64,000 bases of DNA, from positions 2,728,001 through 2,792,000 of the forward strand of contig OZ241336.1 of NCBI GenBank assembly GCA_965200115.1, read 5' to 3'. The notes beneath the pieces were generated by a model. That model saw only the letters and a program-made list of their open reading frames with translations, was not told the origin of the DNA and searched no databases. This DNA comes from JAPOUP01 sp026708635 (GTDB taxonomy: Bacteria; Pseudomonadota; Alphaproteobacteria; Rhodobacterales; Rhodobacteraceae). This document shows, piece by piece, positions 41,533 to 49,761 of this stretch. The position numbers were made by a program, and so were the translations under genes. Position 1 is the stretch's first letter; every line of letters begins with the position of its first letter.

Positions 41533-42180
41533 CCTCCCTTTCCGAAAGGCTCGACCAGCATGTCGCCGAACGCCGCCGCTACGGCGGGGACTGGACGTCC
41601 CAGGCCAGGCAGGTTCGCCCGTTCGTCAGGTTCGCCGACAGCGAGGGCGCCGACCGGATCACGACCGCGCTCTTCCTGCGCTGGAAGGAACGGTTCGGCG
41701 GCGCGTCCCAGGCGTCATGGGCGGGACGGCTGTCGGCGGTCCGCGTGTTCGCCGCCTGGCTCCAGGGGATCGACCCGCGGACGGAAGTGCCTCCCAAGGG
41801 ACTGATTCCCCGTCGCGTGACGCGGCCCAAGCCCTACATCTATTCCGACGGGGAGATCCATCGGATCGTCTTGGAAGCGGCGCGCCTGGAGTGCCCCACG
41901 GGGCTGCGCGCCTCGACGTTTTCCACGATGTTCGGACTGATCGCCGTCACCGGCATGCGCATCGGCGAGACGCTCGCGCTGCGCGATGCGGACGTGGACA
42001 CCGGTGCCGCCACCGTCCGGGTCAGGCACGCGAAGAAAGGCCGGGGCCGCGTCGTCCCGGTCACGGACTGCACGGCCGAACGCCTCCAGGCGCATCGCGA
42101 CACGCGCGACCGCATCCTCGGACGTACGGCGGAGGCGTTCTTCTGCGGAGCGGGCGGGAACCGCCTGTGCGCGGGCCAAT
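41529..42180 (+). pseudogene. ritB: Tyrosine recombinase, second of the RIT trio, N-terminal part
   Basis: About 217 residues from MTSLSERLDQHVAERRRYGG carry the N-terminal domain and the first half of the catalytic domain (VTGMRIGETLALRDADVDTG with the first catalytic Arg). The frame is broken at RLCAGQW by the IS4-type element. The rest, with the HDLRHSFAT box and the tyrosine, lies at 44632-44940. Removing the IS would restore GQW-VADTARRSF in frame, so the insertion was precise. Confidence 0.9.
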
Positions 42181-42490
42181 GGCATTCGGATAAGGATTCC
42201 GTGCGTTCGGATAGGAAAGGCCCCGCGCTTCGGGCGTGAGCCGGAAGCCGGGGCCTGTTTTCGTGGCCGTTCGGGGCGTCAGGCGGCCTGGCGGTTTTGC
42301 CACTTGCTCCCTGACCGCATGGACCGGCGCGGGTAGCTGCGTCCCGGCCTCTCCCGCTGGAGGCGGCGCGACAGCCCGGTCATGATCCGCGCGACGGAGT
42401 CCCTGACCGCGCCCGCCTGCCTGAGGAACAGGGCCCCGGTCTCCCTCCCGACCAGGCGCAGGCCGTTCCCGAAGTTGCTGCGCATTTCGG

Positions 42491-43441
42491 TCAGGCCCCC
42501 TCCCCGCCGCCGGCGTTGAGGTCGGCGTCGCAGCGGTTGGAGAACCGGCGCGCGAGCGTGAGCAGGACAAACGCGGCGCAGGGCTCCTGCCGCACGCCGC
42601 GCTCCGACCTGGCGTGGAACCATTCGATCACGGATTTTCCGCTTCTGGACGTCTCCTCGATGCCCCAGCGGCCGTGGCAGGGGTCGGACAGCACCCTGAC
42701 GCCGAAGCGGCCGCCGTCGGTCAGGGAGGTGGCCAGACAGTATTCCGTGTCCCCGGCGACGTATCTGACGAGGCGGACGCGGAGCGTCCGGCCCCGGAGG
42801 GAGGGCTCGTCCCGGGGGGCGTCGACGGTGACGGTCCGGTCGCGCGCGTCGCAGGCGATGAAGGCGTCGAACACCGGGTTGGCGGTCTTCTTTACGCGGA
42901 ACACGAAGTCGAGCCCGCGCTCCAGGTGGGCCAGCGCCATCGCGAAGGAGTGATAGCCCCTGTCGTAGACGATCACGTCGCCCTCCGCGGCGCGGTCCAG
43001 GTGCGTGAGCGCGGCCAGCCGCCCGTTCCCGTGGGCGAACGGGTGGAGGTCGACGGGAATCCGGTCGCGCGGCCGGTAGAGGACGCTGACCATGCCCTGG
43101 GGGTAGTGGGCGCCGTCGGCCACGCGGTAGCCGCGGGCCGCGAGTTCCCGCGGCAGGGTGATCTTCGATCCGTCGACGGCAAGGATCCGGCGGCCCTTCC
43201 AGGAAGGGCATTCCGGGCTTCGGGCGAGGATCTCGGCGTGCAGCCGCCTGAACGCGCCCTCGTCGAGCTTCCCGCGCGCCGCGCAGGCCGTCGACGCGGC
43301 CGGGGGCTCGTCCCGCCGCAGCTCGACGCCCGCCGCGGCGCACCGCTCCCAGAGCTCGCACAGGGTGGCCCGGTATCCCTGCCCGCGCGGCGCGGCCACG
43401 AGGCGGATGACGACCGGCATGATCAGCAGGCTGTCGAACAC
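42491..43441 (-). CDS. IS4-family DDE transposase
   Basis: The 316-residue frame contains the DDE triad of IS4-type transposases: GRRILAVDGSKITLPREL (first Asp), GDVIVYDRGYHSFAMALAHL (second Asp) and the YREK-like region CHGRWGIEETSRSGKSVIEW (Glu). The N-terminus is short for the family and upstream codons back to about 43612 stay open, so the true start may lie further up or the protein may be made by re-initiation. The gene overlaps the end of the DUF4338 gene by 19 bases. Confidence 0.8.
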   Translation of the reverse strand: MFDSLLIMPVVIRLVAAPRGQGYRATLCELWERCAAAGVELRRDEPPAASTACAARGKLDEGAFRRLHAEILARSPECPSWKGRRILAVDGSKITLPRELAARGYRVADGAHYPQGMVSVLYRPRDRIPVDLHPFAHGNGRLAALTHLDRAAEGDVIVYDRGYHSFAMALAHLERGLDFVFRVKKTANPVFDAFIACDARDRTVTVDAPRDEPSLRGRTLRVRLVRYVAGDTEYCLATSLTDGGRFGVRVLSDPCHGRWGIEETSRSGKSVIEWFHARSERGVRQEPCAAFVLLTLARRFSNRCDADLNAGGGEGA

Positions 43442-44468
43442 GCGCCTGCGTTTCCGCCAGCGCGCGTCCCCGCGCGCCGCGACGGCGGTTGCGGCCGCAC
43501 CGGCGCCGCGAAGCGCTCCGGGAACCGGCGGTCGGAGGCCGCGGAGCGGCCCCGCCCGGCCCGCGTCGGAGGCTTCGGCTCCCCGGCCTCCCGCTCGCCA
43601 CGCAGGATCTCACGCGCGCCGCCGACCAGCGGCATCACGCAGGCGCCCTTCACCGACTTGCCCCTGCCCGCGGCGGTCCCGCCGATCCGCTCCCGGTTGG
43701 CCGCGCGGTAGCGGGTGGCCCGGAACCGCGTTTCGTCCACGAACGTCCCGCGGAGGACGGGCCGCCAGCCGTGGATTCGCTCCCAGTCGTCCGCCAGCCT
43801 CCGCGCCGCCATGGCCAGGACCGGGGACGCCAGATTTTTCGAGCGCACCCACGGAAACACCAGGAAGCGGGAGTTGACGACCATCAGGTGGCGGCGGCGG
43901 TCGCGCACGCGGTCGCTCCAGCCGATCCAGCGGTCGCGGCAGGGCAGCGCCCTCCTCGCCGCCCCGCACGGCAGGCAGCCCAGCCGGCGGCCCTGCCGGT
44001 CCGTCACGAAGTAGCGCACGTGGGCCCCGAAGGGGCGTCTGTATCCCAGGTAGTGGTGCCGGTCCACGAAGGCGTTCCAGAGCTGCCGTCCCTCGGTGTC
44101 GGTCACCGGCTCCAGCTTCAGCGGGGGCAGCTCCGCGAGCGGCGCGGCGATCTCCGGTTGCGGGTCCGGGGCGGAGGTCCAGGCGGGCCTGTCGGCGTCC
44201 CGCATGTCGCGGACGCTGTCCTCCCGCTTCGGCGGAAGGGTCGGGATCCCGTGGCCCTCCAGCGTCCCGGCATGCCGAGGCACGCCCCGACCCGGCAGTC
44301 GCCCCTCGCCGTGGTCCAGCCGAGGTGCCCGCGGATCGTCTTCGCCAGCTCGTTGCGGCTGTCGTTGGGAAAGAGCCCGACCGTCTCCTGGACGTCGGCG
44401 GTCCGCCGCCGGGTCAGGCGGCGGCCGGAGAAGGTGGTCGACTTCAGGTCGGTGATTCGCGGATCCAC
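43423..44468 (-). pseudogene. DUF4338 (DruA-like) IS accessory protein, frameshifted
   Basis: The frame from MDPRITDLKSTTFSGRRLTR has the typical DUF4338 N-terminus (DVQETVGLFPNDSRNELAKT, IRGHLGWTTARGDCRVGACL). Near 44265-44275 the frame shifts, and the protein continues in the next frame with TLEGHGIPTLPPKRED, then VDRHHYLGYRRPFGAHVRYF, DRWIGWSDRVRDRRRHLMVV and GTFVDETRFRATRYRAANRE. The domain is the one named after Druantia DruA. Here it is part of an IS, so it should not be taken as a defence gene. A single missing base explains the shift; a programmed frameshift is less likely but possible. Confidence 0.8.
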
Positions 44469-44631
44469 GGCGCCACTCCCGGAAATTCGAGAACAGACTG
44501 CGAATCACGGACGGCTTGACAGGGGGTTGCGCGAAAAAAATTTCGGGGCGCGGGAAACCGCGCGATATCAGAGGGTTGCGGCCAGCGGAAAAATCGCTCC
44601 CCGAACGGTAGGCCTATCCGAATGCCATTGG

Positions 44632-44940
44632 GTCGCGGACACGGCCCGGCGCAGCTTCGCCCACGTCGGCCAGCGGACCGGACTGCGGGAGCCGCGGCCT
44701 GACCGCGGGAAGGGGCGCGGTCCGCGCCTTCACGATCTCCGCCACAGCTTCGCCACGAGGACAATCCTCGACTGGTTCCGGCAGGGACGCGACGTCGACG
44801 CCGAGATGTACAGGCTCAGCGCGTTCCTGGGGCATGATGGCCCCGACTCGACGTGGTGGTACATCGAGGCCGTGCCCGAACTCCTCGATCTGGCCCGCGC
44901 CCGGGCCGATTCGCCGGCCGGAGGGGGAGTGCGGACATGA
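44632..44940 (+). pseudogene. ritB: Tyrosine recombinase, second of the RIT trio, C-terminal part
   Basis: This completes the recombinase interrupted at 42180. It holds VADTARRSFAHVGQRTGLRE, the HDLRHSFATRTILDWFRQG box, LGHDGPDSTWWYIEAVPELL with the nucleophilic tyrosine, and a stop overlapping the third recombinase start by 4 bases. There is no start codon of its own. Confidence 0.88.
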
Positions 44941-45932
44941 ACGGACATCCCCTTCCCCCGCACGTCCAGGCGTTCTTCACCGAGAGGCTGATCAGCCAGC
45001 TCGGCGCAAGCCCGAACACCGTGGCCGGATACCGCGACGCCTTCCGGCCGCTTCTGAACTTCGCCGAAGGGGATGCCGGGAAGCGCCCCACCGACCTGCT
45101 CGTCGAGGACGTCGACGCAGGGCTCGTCGGGCGCTTCCTCGACCATCTTGAGGGCGACCGGCGCAACGGCGCCCGCACCCGCAACGTCAGGCTGACGGCG
45201 ATCCGGTCGTTCTTCACCCACGTGTCCCGCCGCGAGCCGGCGCTGCTCGACCATTGCCGGCAGGTGCTCGCGATTCCCTCCAAGCGCTTCGAGAGGCGGA
45301 CGCTCGAATGGCTTGACGGGAAGGAGATCAAGGCCCTCGTCGCCGCGCCGGACATCGCGACCCGGCAGGGCCGCCGGGACCGGGCGCCGCTCCTGCTGAT
45401 GGCGCAGACGGGAATCAGGGTGTCCGAGCTGACCGGGCTTGACCGCGGCGACGTGGATCTCGGAACGGGCGCCCATGTCCGCGTCAGCGGCAAGGGGCGC
45501 AGGCAGCGGTCGACGCCGCTCAGGAAGGACGCCCTCGCCGCGCTCCGGGAATGGATGGAGGAGCGCGGGGGCGACGACCGCCAGCCGCTGTTCCCGAGCA
45601 ACCGGAACCGACGGCTCAGCCGGGACGCCGTCGCGTGGATCGTCAGGAAGCGCGTCGCCGAGGCATCGCGGTCCTGCCCGTCACTCAGGAAAAGGCGCGT
45701 CAGCCCGCACTGCCTGAGACACTCCGCGGCCATGGCCCTGCTGCGGGAGGAGGTGCCGATTGCGATCATCGCGCTCTGGCTCGGCCATCAGTCCGTCGAG
45801 TCGACGATGAAGTACCTGCACGCGGATCCGAAAATCAAGGAGAACGCCATGGAACGGACAAGGCCGGTCGACGTGCCGCCCGGCCGGTACCAGCCGGAGG
45901 AGCGGGTCATGGCCTTCCTTGAGAGCCTGTGA
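44937..45932 (+). CDS. ritC: Tyrosine recombinase, third of the RIT trio
   Basis: The 331-residue protein starts MNGHPLPPHVQAFFTERLIS in the ritB stop (ATGA). It has the N-terminal core-binding domain (GASPNTVAGYRDAFRPLLNF) and the catalytic residues: Arg in QTGIRVSELTGLDRGDVDLG, HCLRHSAAMALLREEV, and Tyr in WLGHQSVESTMKYLHADPKI. It ends at the inner edge of the right inverted repeat; the stop codon overlaps its first two bases. The gene looks intact, but translation through ritB is broken by the IS. Confidence 0.92.
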   Translation: MNGHPLPPHVQAFFTERLISQLGASPNTVAGYRDAFRPLLNFAEGDAGKRPTDLLVEDVDAGLVGRFLDHLEGDRRNGARTRNVRLTAIRSFFTHVSRREPALLDHCRQVLAIPSKRFERRTLEWLDGKEIKALVAAPDIATRQGRRDRAPLLLMAQTGIRVSELTGLDRGDVDLGTGAHVRVSGKGRRQRSTPLRKDALAALREWMEERGGDDRQPLFPSNRNRRLSRDAVAWIVRKRVAEASRSCPSLRKRRVSPHCLRHSAAMALLREEVPIAIIALWLGHQSVESTMKYLHADPKIKENAMERTRPVDVPPGRYQPEERVMAFLESL

Positions 45933-46017
45933 CTATGCCGAGAAACCGGGCGGGGAAGCGAACGGAACCAGCGGGTTACGGACAGTACCCGGCATAGTTG
46001 GAAACTCGGCATGTTGG
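45931..46017. repeat. RIT terminal inverted repeat, right
   Basis: Exact reverse complement of 40045-40131 over 87 bp. It is followed by the 20-bp palindrome at 46021-46040, which the left end lacks. Confidence 0.92.
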
Positions 46018-46036
46018 AACCTATGCCGAATTCGGC

Positions 46037-46042
46037 ATAGGT
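46037..46042. repeat. Target-site duplication of the RIT element, right copy (ATAGGT)
   Basis: Second copy of the hexamer at 40038-40043. It overlaps the last bases of the right-end palindrome, so part of the match could be by chance. Confidence 0.65.
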
Positions 46043-46454
46043 TCCACGCACTGGAGTACGCCGCCGCCGCCGCCGTGAGGGCGATCCACCCGGACGGGGA
46101 GGAGCGCGACCGGCGGTTCGAAGGAATCAAGGCCGACACCGGGGCCGGGCCGCGAGGGCTGTCCGGGAGCTTGAGCCGTTCAGCGCCCGGTACGGGGAGG
46201 TCGCCGCGTGCTGCCGGTATTTCCGGAAAAACATCGGGCGAATGCGCTACGACGAATACCGGGAACGGGGCATCCAGGTCGGAAGCGGGGTCGTGGAGGC
46301 CGGATGCCGCACGTTCGGGCCGCCGCTCAAGCGCCCCGGCACCCGCTGGTCAAAGAGGGGCGCCAACGCCATGCTCGCCCTGAAGGGCTGCGTCCTGAAC
46401 CTCAGGCTGCCCGACTTCCTGGAGTGGCGTGCGAATCAGGCCATGGCCGCATGA
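46043..46454 (+). pseudogene. ISKra4-family transposase, C-terminal part
   Basis: The continuation starts with FHALEYAAAAAVRAIHPDGE in one frame. Near 46140-46155 one base appears missing, and the protein goes on as AARAVRELEPFSARYGEVAA, CCRYFRKNIGRMRYDEYRER and GIQVGSGVVEAGCRTFGPPL, the conserved ISKra4 C-terminus with its catalytic Glu in VVEAGC. It ends 1 bp before the right inverted repeat. Besides the RIT insertion, this second lesion inactivates the gene. Confidence 0.87.
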
Positions 46455-46476
46455 GCAACTAATCTGGGCTACACCC

Positions 46477-46485
46477 CTGAAACAC
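46477..46485. repeat. Target-site duplication of the ISKra4-type element, right copy (CTGAAACAC)
   Basis: Second copy of the nonamer at 38789-38797, directly outside the right inverted repeat. Confidence 0.88.
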
Positions 46486-47338
46486 GTCCTTAGCCGGGAT
46501 CTTCAGGCCCACAGTCAACGGGCCGAGAATCGCATGGGAATCGCGAGCTTTCAAACCTCCCACGCTGGTTGGCGGCGGCCGTCCCGTAAGCGCCGGAACC
46601 GGCGGGACGACCGGACCGCGTGTGACCGCTCCCGCGCAAGCCCGGCGCTTCCCATGAACCGTCAGCGCCAACGGCCCGCCCACGCAAGCATACGAGGGGT
46701 TGCCGCATGCCAGGGTCATCCCGGGCTAATTTTTCCTTACGGCGACCGCCACCCCGGCCCGGAAATCCGGAAAACGAATCGCCTTTCGGGCCCGAAAGAC
46801 GCCGTTTCGGTGTCCGGACAGCCATCGTCGGCGGCAAACCGGCTAAAACCAGCAACCTCGATTCCTGATCCGGCCGCCAGACGACACGCTCACCATAGCG
46901 TGGTAAAGTCCTGGCCGCCTATATGCACCATTGCCACCAAATGCTGATGCCCGGACGTTTCCCTGCGCCGAATCACCCCCAGGGGCAATTCCCGAGCCGG
47001 TTCATGGCATCTACGCGGAGCCCGCGGTCGTTCTTGATGACTGTCCATCAGGCTCCCGTCCACAGCCCCTCAATGTTGCGAACGGCTTCGATTTTGCATC
47101 CAGCCACGAAGTCTGGGTCCAGCTGTCAATGGATCAGGATTCCGTTTGTCCGCCAAAGCCTCCGGACCCGCTCTATTGCCGGATATCCGACATTTGGGGA
47201 GAGGGTTCCGGACCCTGGCCCCGGTCCGCCCGGAGTCGTCTGCGGGGAACGGACGCGTCCGTCGCGGGAGCGAGGCCATGGCGGGTTGCCAGCCGGCATG
47301 TCGGTGTTCATATAGGTCCGGATGTAAAGGAGGGTTGA
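46486..47338. other. 850-bp stretch without a recognisable gene
   Basis: Open frames on both strands are rich in Arg, Gly and Pro and show no family motif. The final 20 bp carry the hslV ribosome binding site (AAAGGAGGG). The stretch may be decayed sequence from the native DNA upstream of the defence operon, or an uncharacterised RNA. I see nothing specific. Confidence 0.4.
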
Positions 47339-47896
47339 ATGGCGGACGACGCTTTCCCGGGCTGGCACGGCACAACCGTTATCGGTGTCAAGAAGGGCGG
47401 TGAAATCGTAATCGCCGGTGATGGACAGGTCAGTCTCGGCCAGACAGTGATCAAGGGAACCGCGCGCAAGGTGCGCCGACTCTCGCCGGGCGGATATGAC
47501 GTGCTCGTCGGGTTCGCCGGGTCCACGGCGGATGCGTTCGCTCTGATGGAGCGGTTGGAAGCCAAGCTTGAGGCGACGCCGGGACATCTCCAGCGCGCCG
47601 CCGTCGAACTGGCAAAGGACTGGAGAACCGACAAGTTTCTGCAGAAACTGGAGGCGATGCTTATCGTCAGCGACGGTTGCGGGCTTTACGTGATTACCGG
47701 CGCGGGGGACGTACTTGAGCCGGAGTATGACGTGACCGCCATCGGTTCCGGCGGGAATTACGCCCTTGCGGCGGCGCGGGCGCTGATGGACGGCGAACTC
47801 GGCGCCGAGGAGGTCGCGCGCAGGGCGATGGCGATCGCCGCGGACATCTGCGTCTATACGAACGGCAACCTTACGGTGGAAAGGATCAGCGCTTGA
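47339..47896 (+). CDS. hslV: ATP-dependent protease proteolytic subunit HslV
   Basis: The 185-residue protein is the peptidase of the HslVU (ClpQY) protease. After an 11-residue propeptide the mature form should begin at Thr12 in WHGTTVIGV, the nucleophile typical of proteasome-like HslV. VVI-like KGGEIVIAGDGQVSLGQTVI, RKVRRLSPGGYDVLVGFAGS and IGSGGNYALAAARALM are all conserved. A strong AAGGAGGG ribosome binding site precedes ATG 47339. Its stop overlaps the hslU start, as usual for this pair. Confidence 0.97.
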   Translation: MADDAFPGWHGTTVIGVKKGGEIVIAGDGQVSLGQTVIKGTARKVRRLSPGGYDVLVGFAGSTADAFALMERLEAKLEATPGHLQRAAVELAKDWRTDKFLQKLEAMLIVSDGCGLYVITGAGDVLEPEYDVTAIGSGGNYALAAARALMDGELGAEEVARRAMAIAADICVYTNGNLTVERISA

Positions 47897-49200
47897 CCAC
47901 ATTGAAACCCGGCGAGATCGTCAGTGAGCTGGACCGGTTCATCATCGGCCAGAGGGACGCCAAGCGCGCCGTCGCGGTAGCGTTGCGCAACCGCTGGCGG
48001 CGCAGACAGCTGCCCGATTCGCTGCGCGAGGAGGTATTCCCGAAAAATATCCTCATGATCGGCCCCACCGGTGTGGGGAAGACGGAGATCAGCCGCAGGC
48101 TCGCGCGTCTCGCCAAGGCGCCGTTTCTCAAGGTTGAGGCCACCAAATTCACCGAGGTGGGCTACGTCGGGCGGGACGTGGAGCAGATCATGCGGGATCT
48201 GGTCGACGTTTCGATCGCGATGACCCGTGAGCGGATGCGCGAGGAGGTTCAGGCCGCCGCCCGGACCGCTGCGGAGGACCGTGTGATCGAGGTGATCGCC
48301 GGTGATGGCGCACGGCCGGCGACGCGGGAGAAATTCCGGGAAAGACTTAGGAACGGAGAGCTTGATGACGAGGTGATCGAGCTCGACGTTGCGGACAGTT
48401 CAAGTCCCATGCCGATGATGGAAATCCCGGGCCAGCCCGGCGCGAGCGTCGGCATGCTGAATCTCTCGGACATGTTCGGCAAGATGTTCGGCATGCGAAC
48501 GGTGTCAAGATCGATGACGGTGGCGGAAAGCTATGAAGTACTGGTCAGCGAGGAGGCGGACAAGCTCCTCGATGATGAAACGGTGACCCGGGAGGCTCTG
48601 GACGCCGCCGAGCAGAACGGGATCGTTTTCCTCGACGAGATCGATAAGGTCTGCGCCCGTCACGACCAACGGGGCGGCGAGGTCAGCAGGGAAGGCGTGC
48701 AGCGGGACCTCCTGCCGCTAATCGAAGGAACCACGGTTTCGACGAAGCACGGGTCGGTGAAGACGGACCATGTTCTGTTCATCGCCTCGGGCGCCTTCCA
48801 TATCGCGAAGCCATCTGATCTCCTTCCCGAACTTCAGGGACGTCTACCGATCCGGGTTGAGCTTAGGGCGCTGACGGAGCAGGATTTCATACGTATCCTG
48901 ACGGAGACGGACAATGCGTTGACGCTTCAGTATTCCGCGTTGATGGAAACCGAGGGCGTGACCCTGTCATTTACCGACAGTGGAATTGCGGCGCTGGCGA
49001 AAATCGCCGCCGAAGTCAACCAGAGCGTGGAGAATATTGGAGCGCGACGGCTTTACACGGTCATGGAGCGTGTGTTCGAGGAACTTTCGTTCGACGCGCC
49101 GGAACGGACGGGTGAAGAGGTGACGGTGGACGAGGCATTCGTGGAATCGAACCTCGGTGAGCTCGCTCGATCGATGGATGTCAGTCGCTACGTGCTTTAG
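47893..49200 (+). CDS. hslU: ATP-dependent protease ATPase subunit HslU
   Basis: The 435-residue AAA+ unfoldase has Walker A MIGPTGVGKTEISRRLARL, the GYVGRDVEQIMRDLVD pore region, an intermediate domain (about 130-230), Walker B NGIVFLDEIDKVCA and the C-terminal tail SMDVSRYVL that docks into HslV. It starts with TTG in the hslV stop (TTGA overlap), so synthesis of the two subunits is coupled. Length is normal. Confidence 0.97.
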   Translation: MTTLKPGEIVSELDRFIIGQRDAKRAVAVALRNRWRRRQLPDSLREEVFPKNILMIGPTGVGKTEISRRLARLAKAPFLKVEATKFTEVGYVGRDVEQIMRDLVDVSIAMTRERMREEVQAAARTAAEDRVIEVIAGDGARPATREKFRERLRNGELDDEVIELDVADSSSPMPMMEIPGQPGASVGMLNLSDMFGKMFGMRTVSRSMTVAESYEVLVSEEADKLLDDETVTREALDAAEQNGIVFLDEIDKVCARHDQRGGEVSREGVQRDLLPLIEGTTVSTKHGSVKTDHVLFIASGAFHIAKPSDLLPELQGRLPIRVELRALTEQDFIRILTETDNALTLQYSALMETEGVTLSFTDSGIAALAKIAAEVNQSVENIGARRLYTVMERVFEELSFDAPERTGEEVTVDEAFVESNLGELARSMDVSRYVL

Positions 49201-49349
49201 AATCGTCGGGACCCGGCCTTTGTACCATCCGCCGGTTTAGCGTGAGGAAATTGCGGGACCGGCATTGGTGTCCGGGCGCAAGTCCCGGTCCTGGCTTCCA
49301 CTGCCCCGCTCCGGTCGCTGCGCGACGATACCCGGATACCCTCATTATG

Positions 49350-49625
49350 CCAACATCGGCATGACGAGGGGTTCTGGCTGGCCCGCCGCCTAGAGGGCGA
49401 GGATCTGGAGGTCGTGGTCTACGACCCGGCCCGCCTCGAGGTCAGCCCGCGCCGGAAAGGCGAAGACAGACCGGATCGACGCCAGGAAGATGGTGCGGAC
49501 GCTCCGGGCCTGGGACGGGGGCGGCCTGGGCGCGATGTCACCTGTCCTGATCCCGACGGTCGCGAAGAAGGACGCGAAGCGGCTGCGGCGTGCCGCCCGG
49601 CGATCCTGCGCGGAATGGCGGTGAT
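49350..49625 (+). pseudogene. IS110-family transposase, N-terminal remnant
   Basis: Read with two frame changes, the segments HDEGFWLARRLEGEDLEVVV-like, YDPARLEVSPRRK, KTDRIDARKMVRTLRAWDGG and KKDAKRLRRA match the RuvC-like N-terminal domain of IS110 transposases (the TDRIDAR motif is characteristic). The rest of the gene is missing. It lies in the gap between hslU and the amidohydrolase operon. Confidence 0.72.
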
Positions 49626-49761
49626 CGCGCGTCTACAATTTATGCAAGTGGTAGGCGGCAATCACGCTACCGAATTCAGAGGGCAGCGCGGTTGAAGTTG
49701 GGTATTGTGTTGCCGCGCATCCTGTTTTACCATTTGGTCAAAATTATGGCGGGGACGCCGC

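Larger units (their letters stand above)
42176..44631. mobile_element. IS4-type insertion sequence with a DruA-like accessory gene
   Basis: A 2.46-kb element is bounded by perfect 17-bp inverted repeats, CCAATGGCATTCGGATA at 42176-42192 and its reverse complement at 44615-44631. Part of these repeats may be target sequence, because the duplication could not be resolved. A further copy of TTCGGATAGG follows inside the left end. Both genes are on the minus strand: a DUF4338 accessory gene and an IS4-type transposase. The accessory gene carries a frameshift. Confidence 0.8.
40044..46036. mobile_element. RIT element (recombinase in trio), interrupted by an IS4-type element
   Basis: Three consecutive tyrosine recombinase genes with 4-base overlaps, bounded by long inverted repeats, define a RIT element. 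Here the repeats are 87 bp and perfect. Subtracting the inner IS gives about 3.5 kb, the size I recall for RIT elements. The middle recombinase is split by the IS, so the trio is broken. A further perfect 20-bp palindrome (CTATGCCGAATTCGGCATAG, 46021-46040) lies at the right end only; CTATGCCG is also repeated inside both inverted repeats and may be the recombinase-binding unit. Confidence 0.88.
38798..46476. mobile_element. ISKra4-family element, interrupted by a RIT element
   Basis: The element has 21-bp terminal inverted repeats (left 38798-38818, right 46456-46476; GGGTGTATCCCAGATTAGTT against GGGTGTAGCCCAGATTAGTT, one mismatch). It is flanked by the 9-bp duplication CTGAAACAC. It encodes an ISKra4-type transposase split at 40043. 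Without the inner insertion the element would be about 1.68 kb. It lies immediately upstream of the SIR2 defence operon, so its arrival may have changed that operon's expression. The transposase is both interrupted and frameshifted, so the element cannot move by itself. Confidence 0.9.

Noticed and set aside
43423..44468. Druantia defence system suggested by the DruA-like domain
   Set aside because: No other Druantia genes are nearby and the gene lies inside an insertion sequence with its transposase.
42614..44940. Long plus-strand frames of 365 and 483 residues across the inner IS
   Set aside because: Antisense of the IS4-type transposase and DUF4338 genes. Only the last part of the second frame (44632-44940) is real, as the end of ritB.
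45931..46042. CRISPR-like repeat because CTATGCCG recurs several times
   Set aside because: The copies are in inverted orientation inside the RIT ends, with no regular spacers.
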